Shown here: positions 27,937 through 35,652 of the stretch, in pieces
Layout of the letters: each line of letters opens with the position of its first letter
Position numbering within the stretch: position 1 is the stretch's first letter
NCBI GenBank assembly: GCA_036704125.1
Contig: DATNQI010000017.1
Span: forward strand, 29,029 to 93,028
DNA length: 64,000 nt
Direction of reading: 5' to 3'
Origin: Pantanalinema sp.
GTDB taxonomy: Bacteria; Cyanobacteriota; Sericytochromatia; S15B-MN24; UBA4093
Notes under the pieces: model-generated
The model's database searches: none
Seen by the model: the letters and a program-made list of their open reading frames with translations, nothing else
What the model was told of the DNA's origin: nothing
Position numbers and translations under genes: made by a program

Positions 27937-28473
27937 TCAAGGCATGACGTAGGTTCCGTCCGGAAGCTTGATGGCATCGACCGCAACGCCTGCCTGTCTC
28001 TTGGTCCGCTCCTGCACGGACATGTAGACCGTCACGAGGACGTGCTCCTTGCCCCCTTGGTAGCTCGCGCCCAGTTCCTCGTAGTACTTGGCGCCGCTAT
28101 TGCGGGTGAGGGATGTCCTCGAGAGGGCCTTCAGGGTGACAAAGTCGATATCCTTGTCCGGGTTATGAAGCGTCGCTGCCCACTCATGCGGGGGAATCAG
28201 GGAGAAGCTTTTGGCGATGATGAAGCATTTGGCCTGGTACTTCTCTCCGATGTACTTCTTGTTGGGTTCGTTGAATTGGCCATCGACCGTTTCGATGAAG
28301 CTGAGGGAAGGCGCCTTTTTGTAAGCTCGCTCATCGAAGCTGGCGAGCTTTTTGACCCCCTGTGCCGTGACGACCTGCGAAAGACTCGATGCCGTTTGAA
28401 CCCCGCTGGGCTGAGACTGCCCGCAGGCGGCCAACAAGGCGATCGAGAAGATGCCAGACAACAGCTTTTTCAT
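27937..28473 (-). CDS. Hypothetical lipoprotein
   Basis: This 178-residue protein has a lipoprotein signal (MKKLLSGIFSIALLAAC) with Cys17 as the lipidation site, then a Ser/Gln-rich stretch and a globular domain of about 130 residues (GEKYQAKCFIIAKSFSLIPPHEW). GGAGAGGGGG lies before the ATG at 28473. I do not recognise the domain. It reads toward the acetyltransferase gene with a 43-base gap, so cotranscription is possible. Confidence 0.65.
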   Translation of the reverse strand: MKKLLSGIFSIALLAACGQSQPSGVQTASSLSQVVTAQGVKKLASFDERAYKKAPSLSFIETVDGQFNEPNKKYIGEKYQAKCFIIAKSFSLIPPHEWAATLHNPDKDIDFVTLKALSRTSLTRNSGAKYYEELGASYQGGKEHVLVTVYMSVQERTKRQAGVAVDAIKLPDGTYVMP

Positions 28474-28673
28474 GAGCCCCCTCTCCAAACCAAAGACATT
28501 AAGCTGAGAATCACCTTTGTTTAAGGTTATCGAAAGGGGCTCGGGCCAGTGTCTTAAGGAAGGGCAATCCTTCATTTAAGAAAAGGATAAGGAGTGCCGA
28601 TTTCGCAGAGCTCGCGCGCGACCTGATCGCCGTGTCCGGTCGTGCGGTTGATGCGATGTTGGTTCGTGGGGGC

Positions 28674-29675
28674 TTATTTCTCGGCGGTAGCCCGACCCAT
28701 TGCTTGCGCGAGGAGCTCGTAGGACCGCAGGCGCGCCGCATGGTCGAAGATCTGCGCTGCCACGATCAGCTCGTCGGCACCCGTTTTGTCGATGAGCGCC
28801 TTCAGGCCGTCGCGCACCGTCTGCGCCGTCCCGATGACCGAGACGGCCAAGGGGCCGTTGGCCAGGGCCTGTGCCCGGACCTCCAGCGGCACGATCGGGC
28901 CATCCAGGGGAGGTTGCAGCAGACCGGGACGGCCGTGGCGCAGCGCCGCGAACATCTGCTGGACCGATGTGGAGATTCTCCAGGCCTCCGCGTCGGTGTC
29001 GGCTGCGAAGACGTTCGCTGCGACCATGACGTGGGGCTTGGCCAGCGCCTCGGAGGGCTGAAACTCGGCGCGGTACACCTTCAGTGCGGCCGTGAGGTAG
29101 TCCGGGGCGAAGTGCGAGGCGAACGCGAAGGGCAGCCCGAGGTTGGCGGCCAGGCGCGCGCTGAACAAGCTGGAGCCCAGCAGCCAGAGGGGAACGCTCG
29201 TGCCCGCGCCCGGGACGGCCTGGATCAGCTGGCCCGGCACGGCGGGCCGGAAGTAGCTCTGGAGCTCCAGCAGGTCCTGGGGGAACTCCTCGGAGCCGCC
29301 ATTGAGGGTCCGGCGCAGGGCCCGGGCCGTGTGCAGGTCGGTGCCTGGGGCGCGCCCCAGGCCTAGGTCGATGCGGTCGGGGTACAGGGTCGCCAGCGTG
29401 CCGAACTGCTCGGCAACGACCAGCGGGGCGTGGTTGGGGAGCATGATGCCGCCCGCCCCGATGCGCAGCGTGGAGGTGCCGCCCGCGAGGTAGCCGATCA
29501 CGACCGAAGTGGCCGCGCTCGCGACGCCTGGGAAGTTATGGTGCTCGGCGACCCAGAAGCGGTGGTAACCCCAGCGCTCGGCATGCTGCGCCAGGTCGAG
29601 CGAGTTGTTCAGCGATTGCGCCACGGATCCGCCCTGCACGACGGGCGCCAGATCGAGAATTGAAATGGGAATCAT
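28674..29675 (-). CDS. LLM-class flavin-dependent oxidoreductase (luciferase-like)
   Basis: This 333-residue protein is a bacterial-luciferase-like monooxygenase that would use reduced FMN (or F420 in some relatives). It starts [17 protein letters not shown] and contains [27 protein letters not shown] and [13 protein letters not shown], features of the LLM subgroup that includes YhbW-like proteins of this length. The start at 29675 is weakly supported (AGGTACGG upstream). The substrate is unknown. It stands alone between unrelated genes. Confidence 0.85.
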   Translation of the reverse strand: MIPISILDLAPVVQGGSVAQSLNNSLDLAQHAERWGYHRFWVAEHHNFPGVASAATSVVIGYLAGGTSTLRIGAGGIMLPNHAPLVVAEQFGTLATLYPDRIDLGLGRAPGTDLHTARALRRTLNGGSEEFPQDLLELQSYFRPAVPGQLIQAVPGAGTSVPLWLLGSSLFSARLAANLGLPFAFASHFAPDYLTAALKVYRAEFQPSEALAKPHVMVAANVFAADTDAEAWRISTSVQQMFAALRHGRPGLLQPPLDGPIVPLEVRAQALANGPLAVSVIGTAQTVRDGLKALIDKTGADELIVAAQIFDHAARLRSYELLAQAMGRATAEK

Positions 29676-29832
29676 CACCGTACCTGTTTTCGAGCGGGGT
29701 GCCTCACGCGCCGAGGAGAGCTTCCGTGAGTCTATCACGCACGAGCGATCGTGGTTCGGCCGGCGGGCGGGGGCCGATCTCCCGGGATGAAAAGGCTACG
29801 TCCCACGTGCGCCTCGGCCAGGGCGCGTCGCC

Positions 29833-30309
29833 TCAGGGGGCGACTGCAGGCTCGGGTGCCGTCGCGGCCTTGCGCCCGCCGCCGAACTTGAACACGATCA
29901 CGCCACCGATGATGATCAGGACCCCGAGCAGCCGCTTGAACGAAAGCGGGGTTTGGTTCACCCCCAGCCAACCCTGCGCATCCCAGAGGACCGCGAACCC
30001 GAGCTGGGAGGCCAGCACGATCGAGACGGCATACGTGGGCCCCAGGCGGCTGATGCTCTGCACCAGGCCGATGATCACTCCGATGCCGAGTAGTCCGCTC
30101 CCCCAATACCAGGGCTGCATGGACCGCAGGGTGAACATGGAGGCTCCCTCCATGAACAGCCCGAGCGCCAGCGATGCCAGGGCCCCCAGCCCCAAGACCC
30201 AGGCGGTGGTGGCCCAAGAGCTGACGTGCTCGTTCACCTTGCTGTTGAAGACATTCTGCACCCCGACAAGCAAACCGGCGACGAGTGCCGAAAAGAAGCC
30301 CAACACCAT
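29833..30309 (-). CDS. YdcZ/DUF606-family small membrane transporter subunit
   Basis: This 158-residue protein has about five hydrophobic segments and the DUF606 (YdcZ) pattern (VAGLLVGVQNVFNSKVNEH, LGPTYAVSIVLASQLGFAVLWD). It corresponds to half of a 10-helix DMT transporter. A second DUF606 gene lies 48 bases upstream on the same strand, and the pair probably forms a heterodimer, as with other split DMT proteins. The substrate is unknown. Confidence 0.8.
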   Translation of the reverse strand: MVLGFFSALVAGLLVGVQNVFNSKVNEHVSSWATTAWVLGLGALASLALGLFMEGASMFTLRSMQPWYWGSGLLGIGVIIGLVQSISRLGPTYAVSIVLASQLGFAVLWDAQGWLGVNQTPLSFKRLLGVLIIIGGVIVFKFGGGRKAATAPEPAVAP

Positions 30310-30357
30310 CTTTTTTCCTCCTCCAATCGCCCCTCAAGGCCTCGGCGCCGCATGCGT

Positions 30358-30783
30358 TCAAGACTGCAGGATCAGCACGCCGGCGATCATCAGGGCGATG
30401 CCGACGAACTGCGGCAGGCGTAGCGCCTGTTTCGCCACGCCGAACCAACCGTTGCGATCGACCAGGACCGTCATGCTCAGCTGGGCGATCAGCAGCACCG
30501 CCACCATCATGGTCACTCCGATCTGCTGAACCGCCGTGACGCTGCTGAAAACGATCACGGCTCCCAGGGCACCGCCCGTCAAATACAGCGGCTTCACTCG
30601 CCTGAACGGCCGCCATCCGCCTGAGCGCAGGGCGATCGCGATCGCCACGGCCGCGAGGAAGCCGGTCAGCTGCGTCAACGTCGCGGTTTGCCAGGTTCCG
30701 ATGTCGCGGCTGATCCGCGCGTTGGCCACGTTTTGAAGCATGAGGCAAGCGCCGCCCAACAGCGCAAACAAGATTCCTCGCAT
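30358..30783 (-). CDS. YdcZ/DUF606-family small membrane transporter subunit
   Basis: This 141-residue membrane protein is a paralogue of the next gene downstream: MRGILFALLGGACLMLQNVANARISR and IGVTMMVAVLLIAQLSMTVLVDRNGWFG align with its counterpart. About five hydrophobic segments are present. The start at 30783 has AAGGAG seven bases upstream. Likely first gene of a two-subunit transporter pair; the cupin gene upstream is on the same strand with a 160-base gap. Confidence 0.8.
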   Translation of the reverse strand: MRGILFALLGGACLMLQNVANARISRDIGTWQTATLTQLTGFLAAVAIAIALRSGGWRPFRRVKPLYLTGGALGAVIVFSSVTAVQQIGVTMMVAVLLIAQLSMTVLVDRNGWFGVAKQALRLPQFVGIALMIAGVLILQS

Positions 30784-30943
30784 GGGGTTCTCCTTGAATC
30801 GTAGGCATCGGTGATTGAAGACGCGCTCGACGCGGCTCGGACAGGACAGGTGTCCTGAACCGGCCGGACGAATGGGACTTTGGATGGTCGCGCGATCCTT
30901 CAAGCCGCCGGATGGGACCATCCACATCATGGGGGAGAGGCCG

Positions 30944-31267
30944 TCAGCGGAAATGAAGGGCCAGCCACGTGGTGGGCTGGTTGGCATCCGTCCACTCCAC
31001 GCGATGGCGACAGCCCGCGGGAATAAGCAGGTAGTCACCGGGTTCGAGCACCTGCTGCGCCTCGGTTCCCTCGAAGCGCAGGGCCGCGCGGCCCGAAACC
31101 ACCATGACCCATTCGTGCCGCTCTTGTTCAAGCCAGTCGCCGGCCGGAGTCGCTTGGCCAGTGGAAACGATGCGCTCCAGGAGGAGGTCCGCCTGCTGGA
31201 CCAGCGGCTCGAAGACCTCGTCACCGGCCGGTGCGGGCAGATCGGCAAGCAGGTTCTTGATGTTCAC
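30944..31267 (-). CDS. Single-domain cupin protein
   Basis: This 107-residue protein is a small cupin barrel: HEWVMVVSGRAALRF is the first motif with the metal-binding His/Glu pattern partly kept (RHEWVMV), and LEPGDYLLIPAGCRHRVEWT is the second. It may bind a metal and a small ligand. The GTG start at 31267 follows GGGGAGGAG. The function is unknown; such cupins often sit next to sugar or regulatory genes, but here the neighbours are transporters and a DUF3370 protein. Confidence 0.75.
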   Translation of the reverse strand: MNIKNLLADLPAPAGDEVFEPLVQQADLLLERIVSTGQATPAGDWLEQERHEWVMVVSGRAALRFEGTEAQQVLEPGDYLLIPAGCRHRVEWTDANQPTTWLALHFR

Positions 31268-31504
31268 GGGTCTCCTCCCCTGGGCGATGGCTTGGGCCAA
31301 GGCCCCGGTTCAAGCTGCAAGGGCCCCTTGTCCTTCCTGAGGTGCCGCTTGGCCGTCTGCAAGAGCGGGTCCGCCTCGATGATCTCATGCCCAGGCTGGC
31401 CAAAAGCGTTCTCACCTCATGAACTCTCCGAGCGATACGGTGGTCCTCCAGGTCCTCTTCAGCGATACCCTGGAGAGCGCCATCGCCAAGCTGAAGTGAG
31501 CCGC

Positions 31505-32899
31505 TCAAGAGCGCCCGACCGTGAGCATCTGTGGCGGGGTGCAGTCCGCTGGATAGATGAGGGTCAGGTGCGCCTCGAGGCGCGAGCGGCCCGGCACCGT
31601 GATCGTCTCGAAGGGCGGAAGGTCTTCTCCGTCATGCAGGACCAGGTGGCGATACCGGGTCTGTGCCACGCCCTTCTCATCCTGCCAAGTGAGTCGCACC
31701 TGCCCTCGAAAGTGGATCCGTCGCCCCGCAGGCGATGCGAAGCTGAGCGTGGCGCCTTCTTGGAGTTTCAGGGGACTGGAGAGGCCCAGCGTGAAGGTGC
31801 GCACGGCGTCGTCGGGGTTGTCGAGCGGCAGGGTGAGGTCGTAGGTTACCCCGTAGTTGCCATGAGCCTGGTAAGCCGTGTCCGGGTAGCGTTTGCGCAT
31901 CGGTGCGCTCTGGACCTGACCGGTGCCCAGGTGGTTGAGGATCACGCTCGCGATGGGGAAGCCCACGCGCTCGCCTGGAGCGGGCAAGGCCGGCCCTCCC
32001 GGCCCAAAAAGGGTACCCGTCCAGCGATCGCCCTGGCTGATGCCGCCCACGCGCCCGTAGCGAAAGGATCCGCCCGTAGGCGGACGGTCGGGATCGTAGG
32101 CCGTCGGGGCCGGGTCCCGGGGGCCTGCGAGGAGCTTGGTATCGATGGCCGCTTGCACCATCCCGAGATCGGGCACCTGGTTCGGCGGCGCCAAGAGGGC
32201 AACCTCGGTGAGGTAGACGGGGCCGTCGCTTTCCAGGTGCAGCAGGGTGGAGCGCTCGTTGCGCCCGGCCGCGACGTCAGGGCTGAGCGCCCACGTGGCG
32301 ATCAAGGTACTGGCGCCCGGCCCTACCGTGCGGCTGTCCTGGCTCGCCAGGTCGTGCAGCAGCTCGCTTGCAACGCGATCGCCCGGCCCTGCGTAGATGG
32401 TGCCCGTCGGATCGTCCAGCAGGGACTCGAGCGCCTTGAACGGCGCCTCCGGTCGCGTGAGACGGCTCGCGCCGCGTTGCTGGCGTACCGTCACCGTGCG
32501 GGCCGTGTGGTTGTGGGCGACCAGCGCCAGATGCAGGACCTGCGTGCTGCCAGCGGAAACGTCGGCGAGGTGGTGCGAGAAGACGCTGAACCTGCCCTCG
32601 AAGGCATGGTCCATGAAGACGCCGGTGGCATCGGGGCTACTTGGCGGCAAGCCGGAGAGGGTGATGCCCGCCTGCTGGATCAACTCAGGGCTGTTGCTGT
32701 TGAAGACCGGCACGTCATCCAGACCGCCTGGAAGGGCGTGGATGCGCAATGGCCCGTTTTCCGGTCGCGCCCCTGGGACGCTGCCGGGGACATTGATCGG
32801 GAGATTCACGCAGGCGTGCAGGAGCAGAACCAGGCCCAGCGCGGGCCAAAGCCGACGCGCGTTGAGGGGGGACAGGGCGCGAGGAACAGGCATAGGCAT
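31505..32899 (-). CDS. DUF3370 lipoprotein (cyanobacterial family)
   Basis: This 464-residue protein has a signal peptide with lipobox LLHAC (Cys near 30) and the full DUF3370 pattern: RIHALPGGLDDVPVFNSNSP, GTIYAGPGDRVASELLHD, GPVYLTEVALLAPP, and the hallmark YPDTAYQAHGNYGVTYDLTL. DUF3370 proteins are found mainly in cyanobacteria and are presumed envelope or exported proteins of unknown role. The start is uncertain (ATG at 32899 or 32893) because I see no strong ribosome site. It is one of the better lineage clues in the window. Confidence 0.88.
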   Translation of the reverse strand: MPMPVPRALSPLNARRLWPALGLVLLLHACVNLPINVPGSVPGARPENGPLRIHALPGGLDDVPVFNSNSPELIQQAGITLSGLPPSSPDATGVFMDHAFEGRFSVFSHHLADVSAGSTQVLHLALVAHNHTARTVTVRQQRGASRLTRPEAPFKALESLLDDPTGTIYAGPGDRVASELLHDLASQDSRTVGPGASTLIATWALSPDVAAGRNERSTLLHLESDGPVYLTEVALLAPPNQVPDLGMVQAAIDTKLLAGPRDPAPTAYDPDRPPTGGSFRYGRVGGISQGDRWTGTLFGPGGPALPAPGERVGFPIASVILNHLGTGQVQSAPMRKRYPDTAYQAHGNYGVTYDLTLPLDNPDDAVRTFTLGLSSPLKLQEGATLSFASPAGRRIHFRGQVRLTWQDEKGVAQTRYRHLVLHDGEDLPPFETITVPGRSRLEAHLTLIYPADCTPPQMLTVGRS

Positions 32900-33282
32900 G
32901 TAGATAAGGGATGAGCTAGCCGATGTCCAGTTTCCAATCGCACGGTCCTCAACGATCGCGAGCTCGGTGCGGGCCTTCGACTCAAAGTGTCAATGGCACC
33001 AATATTTTAATCATGTCAATTAGATAATTTAAGGGTTTTTATGAAGTCTGTTTGAAATGCATGAATATTTGTCGGTGCTTGCTTAGTTAATCGTCGTTGT
33101 GTTTTTTTTCGATAAATTGCTTCATTTAATGGGTGTAGTTGCATGATTGGGTGACAGATCGGGGAACTACTGATCTTTGTCCTTTTATGATCTGGCTCAA
33201 ACACGCCACGCATTGCGAGGCGTAGGATAACCTCGGAAAAAAACAAAGGCCCTATGAAGGCCATAGACTAAGGACTGCTCAT
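32900..33282. other. AT-rich intergenic region before the CuNiR-like gene
   Basis: This 383-base gap is clearly more AT-rich than its surroundings from about 33000 to 33130. It contains a direct repeat TGTCAAT (32988-32994 and 33014-33020, 26 bases apart) that could be a regulator site, and a tiny leader reading frame MKAID with its stop at about 33271. The 82-residue open frame on the minus strand here has no ribosome site and no recognisable content. The promoter of the downstream gene should be in this region. Confidence 0.5.
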
Positions 33283-34341
33283 ATGTCTGCCAAGAACCAT
33301 GTCGCGCTTTCCCTGCTGACCGCCCTCGCCCTCACGGGCCTCCCCCTTCCTGCCGGCGCGGAGCCCGCTCCGGTCTACGGGGCCCCCGCCGCCAAGATCA
33401 CCAATCAAACGAACAAGGGGGCCTTCTTCAAGGGCGACGTGCTTACCAAGCTGCCCGAGCTCAAGCCGGTGCCGGACACCAAGGTCCATGAGGTGTGGCT
33501 GGATCTCAGTCACAAGCTGGTCGACATCGACAAGGGGGTGAAGTTCGAGGGCTGGACCTTCGGGGACTCGGTCCCCGGGCCGACCGTTCACGTCCGGCAG
33601 GGCGATCGGGTCATCTTCCACATGAGCAATCGCAGCAACGAGACCACCAAGGTGACCTTCCCGATGCCTCACTCCATCGACTTCCACGCGGCGATGGTCA
33701 ACCCGATCGACAAGTACCAGACCATCAACCCGGGCCAGACCATCTCCTTCGAGTGGACGGCCAACTACCCCGGTATCTTCATGTACCACTGCGGCACTCC
33801 GATGCTGCTGCATCACATGTGCATGGGCATGTACGGTGCGGTCGTGGTGGATCCCACGGGCGGCTATCCCGACAAGGTCGATCGCGAGTACGTCCTGGTG
33901 CAGTCGGAATTCTACACCCAGGTCCAGGATCCCAAGCGCCCCAAGGTTCTGAGCGCAAACATCACGGCGGCCCAGAACAAGCAGCCCACCTACGTTACCT
34001 TCAACGGGAAGGTGGCTCGACACGTCCAGGAGCCCCTCAAGGCCAAGCCCGGCGAGCGGGTCCGGCTCTACGTCCTGAACGTCGGTCCCTGTGACACGTC
34101 GAGCTTCCATGTGGTCGGCACGATCATGGACAAGGTCTACCTCGATGGGAACCCCAACAACCTCTTGCGCGGCCTACAGACGGTGCTTCTGGGCTCGTCG
34201 AGCGGCGCCGTGGTCGAGCTGCAGATCCCCGAAGCCGGTCGTTATCCCTTCGTCGACCACGAGTTCGCCGACGCCTCCAAGGGGGCGATCGGTATCATTG
34301 ACGCGACCGATGGCAAGGCCCCCCAGGGCGCGGCCGAGTAA
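33283..34341 (+). CDS. CuNiR-like two-domain multicopper protein lacking the catalytic His
   Basis: This 352-residue secreted protein (signal peptide to about residue 26) has two cupredoxin domains like copper nitrite reductase. The type 1 copper ligands are H130, C170, H178 and M183 (MYHCGTPMLLHHMCMGMYG). The type 2 copper ligands are H135 (DFHAA), H169 and H276 (SFHVVG), and D133 matches the catalytic Asp of NirK. The second catalytic residue, His in PTHxxFNG of NirK, is Y237 here (PTYVTFNG). It may be an electron carrier or oxidase with another substrate. The small secreted protein gene follows 15 bases on. AAGGA precedes the ATG. Confidence 0.85.
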   Translation: MSAKNHVALSLLTALALTGLPLPAGAEPAPVYGAPAAKITNQTNKGAFFKGDVLTKLPELKPVPDTKVHEVWLDLSHKLVDIDKGVKFEGWTFGDSVPGPTVHVRQGDRVIFHMSNRSNETTKVTFPMPHSIDFHAAMVNPIDKYQTINPGQTISFEWTANYPGIFMYHCGTPMLLHHMCMGMYGAVVVDPTGGYPDKVDREYVLVQSEFYTQVQDPKRPKVLSANITAAQNKQPTYVTFNGKVARHVQEPLKAKPGERVRLYVLNVGPCDTSSFHVVGTIMDKVYLDGNPNNLLRGLQTVLLGSSSGAVVELQIPEAGRYPFVDHEFADASKGAIGIIDATDGKAPQGAAE

Positions 34342-34356
34342 GGAAAGGAGCCATCC

Positions 34357-34644
34357 ATGCGATTGGCCGTCTTTAGCACGATCCTGGCGATCCTCGCCCT
34401 CCCCATGGGGGCCATGGCATGCGAGAACTGCGTGTATCACGGGACTGCCCAGGAGTACGCCGCGTGGAGCGCGATTCTGGCGACAGGCAGCCCCTCTGCC
34501 GCCACTGCGAGGACCCCGAGCCGGTCGGCTGCGTCCCGCAAGGACGTGACCATCAACCAGCGACAGAAGGTCGCGGCATTCGCGCCCCGGCAAGATCGGG
34601 AGCGCGCGCCCCAACGCGGCAATGGCCCCCGTGTGCGGAAGTGA
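34357..34644 (+). CDS. Small exported protein downstream of the CuNiR-like gene
   Basis: This 95-residue protein has a signal peptide (MRLAVFSTILAILALPMGAMA), then CENCVYHGTAQEYAAWS with one CxxC pair and a His, and a basic, Ser/Arg-rich tail. AAAGGAG precedes the ATG and the gene lies 15 bases after the copper protein, so they form a two-gene operon. The Cys/His cluster could bind copper. The tail is low complexity and the last part may be frameshifted. I do not recognise the family. Confidence 0.6.
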   Translation: MRLAVFSTILAILALPMGAMACENCVYHGTAQEYAAWSAILATGSPSAATARTPSRSAASRKDVTINQRQKVAAFAPRQDRERAPQRGNGPRVRK

Positions 34645-34699
34645 CCACTCGAAACCTTCAACTGTTTTCGAGAGCTTCGTAAGCACTTCCGCTTTGCAT

Positions 34700-34740
34700 G
34701 GACGGCGATCAGGTTTTCACCTGCTTCGCCGTCCTCTTTG
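34700..34740 (+). terminator. Intrinsic terminator after the CuNiR-like operon
   Basis: GGACGGCG (34700-34707) pairs with CGCCGTCC (34727-34734), with AGGT and ACCT pairing inside the loop, followed by TCTTTG. Confidence 0.75.
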
Positions 34741-34776
34741 CTCGAGGTCCAGCCAATAGGGTGCTGCTCGCTTGTC

Positions 34777-35403
34777 CTAGAACACCCAAGACGCTCTGAA
34801 GACGCGTGATGGTGGATCGATTGATAGCTCGGCTGAGCCGGCACGAACCCCGATCTCCAACCACGAGAGCCCAGACGATCCATAGGCCAGGGCATGGTCG
34901 AGCCGGTTACTTAGAACCATGTTTGGCGCCACTTGCAACCAGACAGGACCCAGGCATGCTCGGTATCCAACGCCAAGCACCAACCCCAAGCGCTCCTGGT
35001 TCACCCCCGAGTTGGTATTGGGTGAGCTTTCGCCGGTCACGACATCGAAAATGGCAGGGTAGATGCCGCCTCCCGCCAGCACTGACCAACCATCCTTGCC
35101 TGAAAAACTGAACCTACCCCACAACGTACGAGCCACTGGGGCATCCCAGTGGTAGCGCGGTCGTGGAAGCCCAGGGACGTCGTCGTATGAGAACCGTTGA
35201 AGGTAAAGTCCCCCAAGGCTAACAGCGGTTCCAGGCACCACAAACTCGGCCTCGATGCCGTAGACCGGGATCTCAAGCATCGCAGGAAGGTTGATGTGCC
35301 CAGGCTGCACAACCGTTCGGACCCGACTCTCTTGGGCGTGCGCAGTTAGCGGGCTCATGGTTGTCAATATGACTACTGTATTTATGGGTAATTTTATGTT
35401 CAC
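34777..35403 (-). CDS. Probable outer-membrane beta-barrel protein
   Basis: This 208-residue protein has a signal peptide (ending TAHAQE near residue 24) and alternating-hydrophobic strands with many aromatic residues, ending in RASWVF with a terminal Phe as in Bam-dependent barrels. Examples are AVSLGGLYLQRFSYD and RLGLVLGVGYRACLGPVWLQV. I do not recognise a named family. It is convergent with the CuNiR-like operon. The ribosome site is weak. Confidence 0.6.
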   Translation of the reverse strand: MNIKLPINTVVILTTMSPLTAHAQESRVRTVVQPGHINLPAMLEIPVYGIEAEFVVPGTAVSLGGLYLQRFSYDDVPGLPRPRYHWDAPVARTLWGRFSFSGKDGWSVLAGGGIYPAIFDVVTGESSPNTNSGVNQERLGLVLGVGYRACLGPVWLQVAPNMVLSNRLDHALAYGSSGLSWLEIGVRAGSAELSIDPPSRVFRASWVF

Positions 35404-35652
35404 TTCGATAATGGTTCCCCGAACAGGCGAGTCCTAAACATTTTCAGGGGGCGAAGCTTTGGTCAAGGATACCCTGGCCGCCAGCCTGCTTCATTTCAGC
35501 GCCCTATCAAGACCTTCCGCCTTCGCCGGGAGACCGTCACCGGGATGTGGGCAGGCCAGGGAGCTTCCGCTTTTATTGGTATGATCGGACCGCAAACACC
35601 GAACGCGTTGGCGCTTGCTTGTTTTGCTTGGCCTGTTGATGAGGAAGCAACG

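Noticed and set aside
31268..31504. Short frames between the cupin and DUF3370 genes, including a 26-residue frame at 31419-31499
   Set aside because: None has a ribosome site and a family match. They may be remnants, but the sequence does not show of what.
33016..33264. 82-residue frame on the minus strand in the AT-rich region
   Set aside because: It has no ribosome site, no recognisable domain and lies in the probable promoter region of the copper protein.
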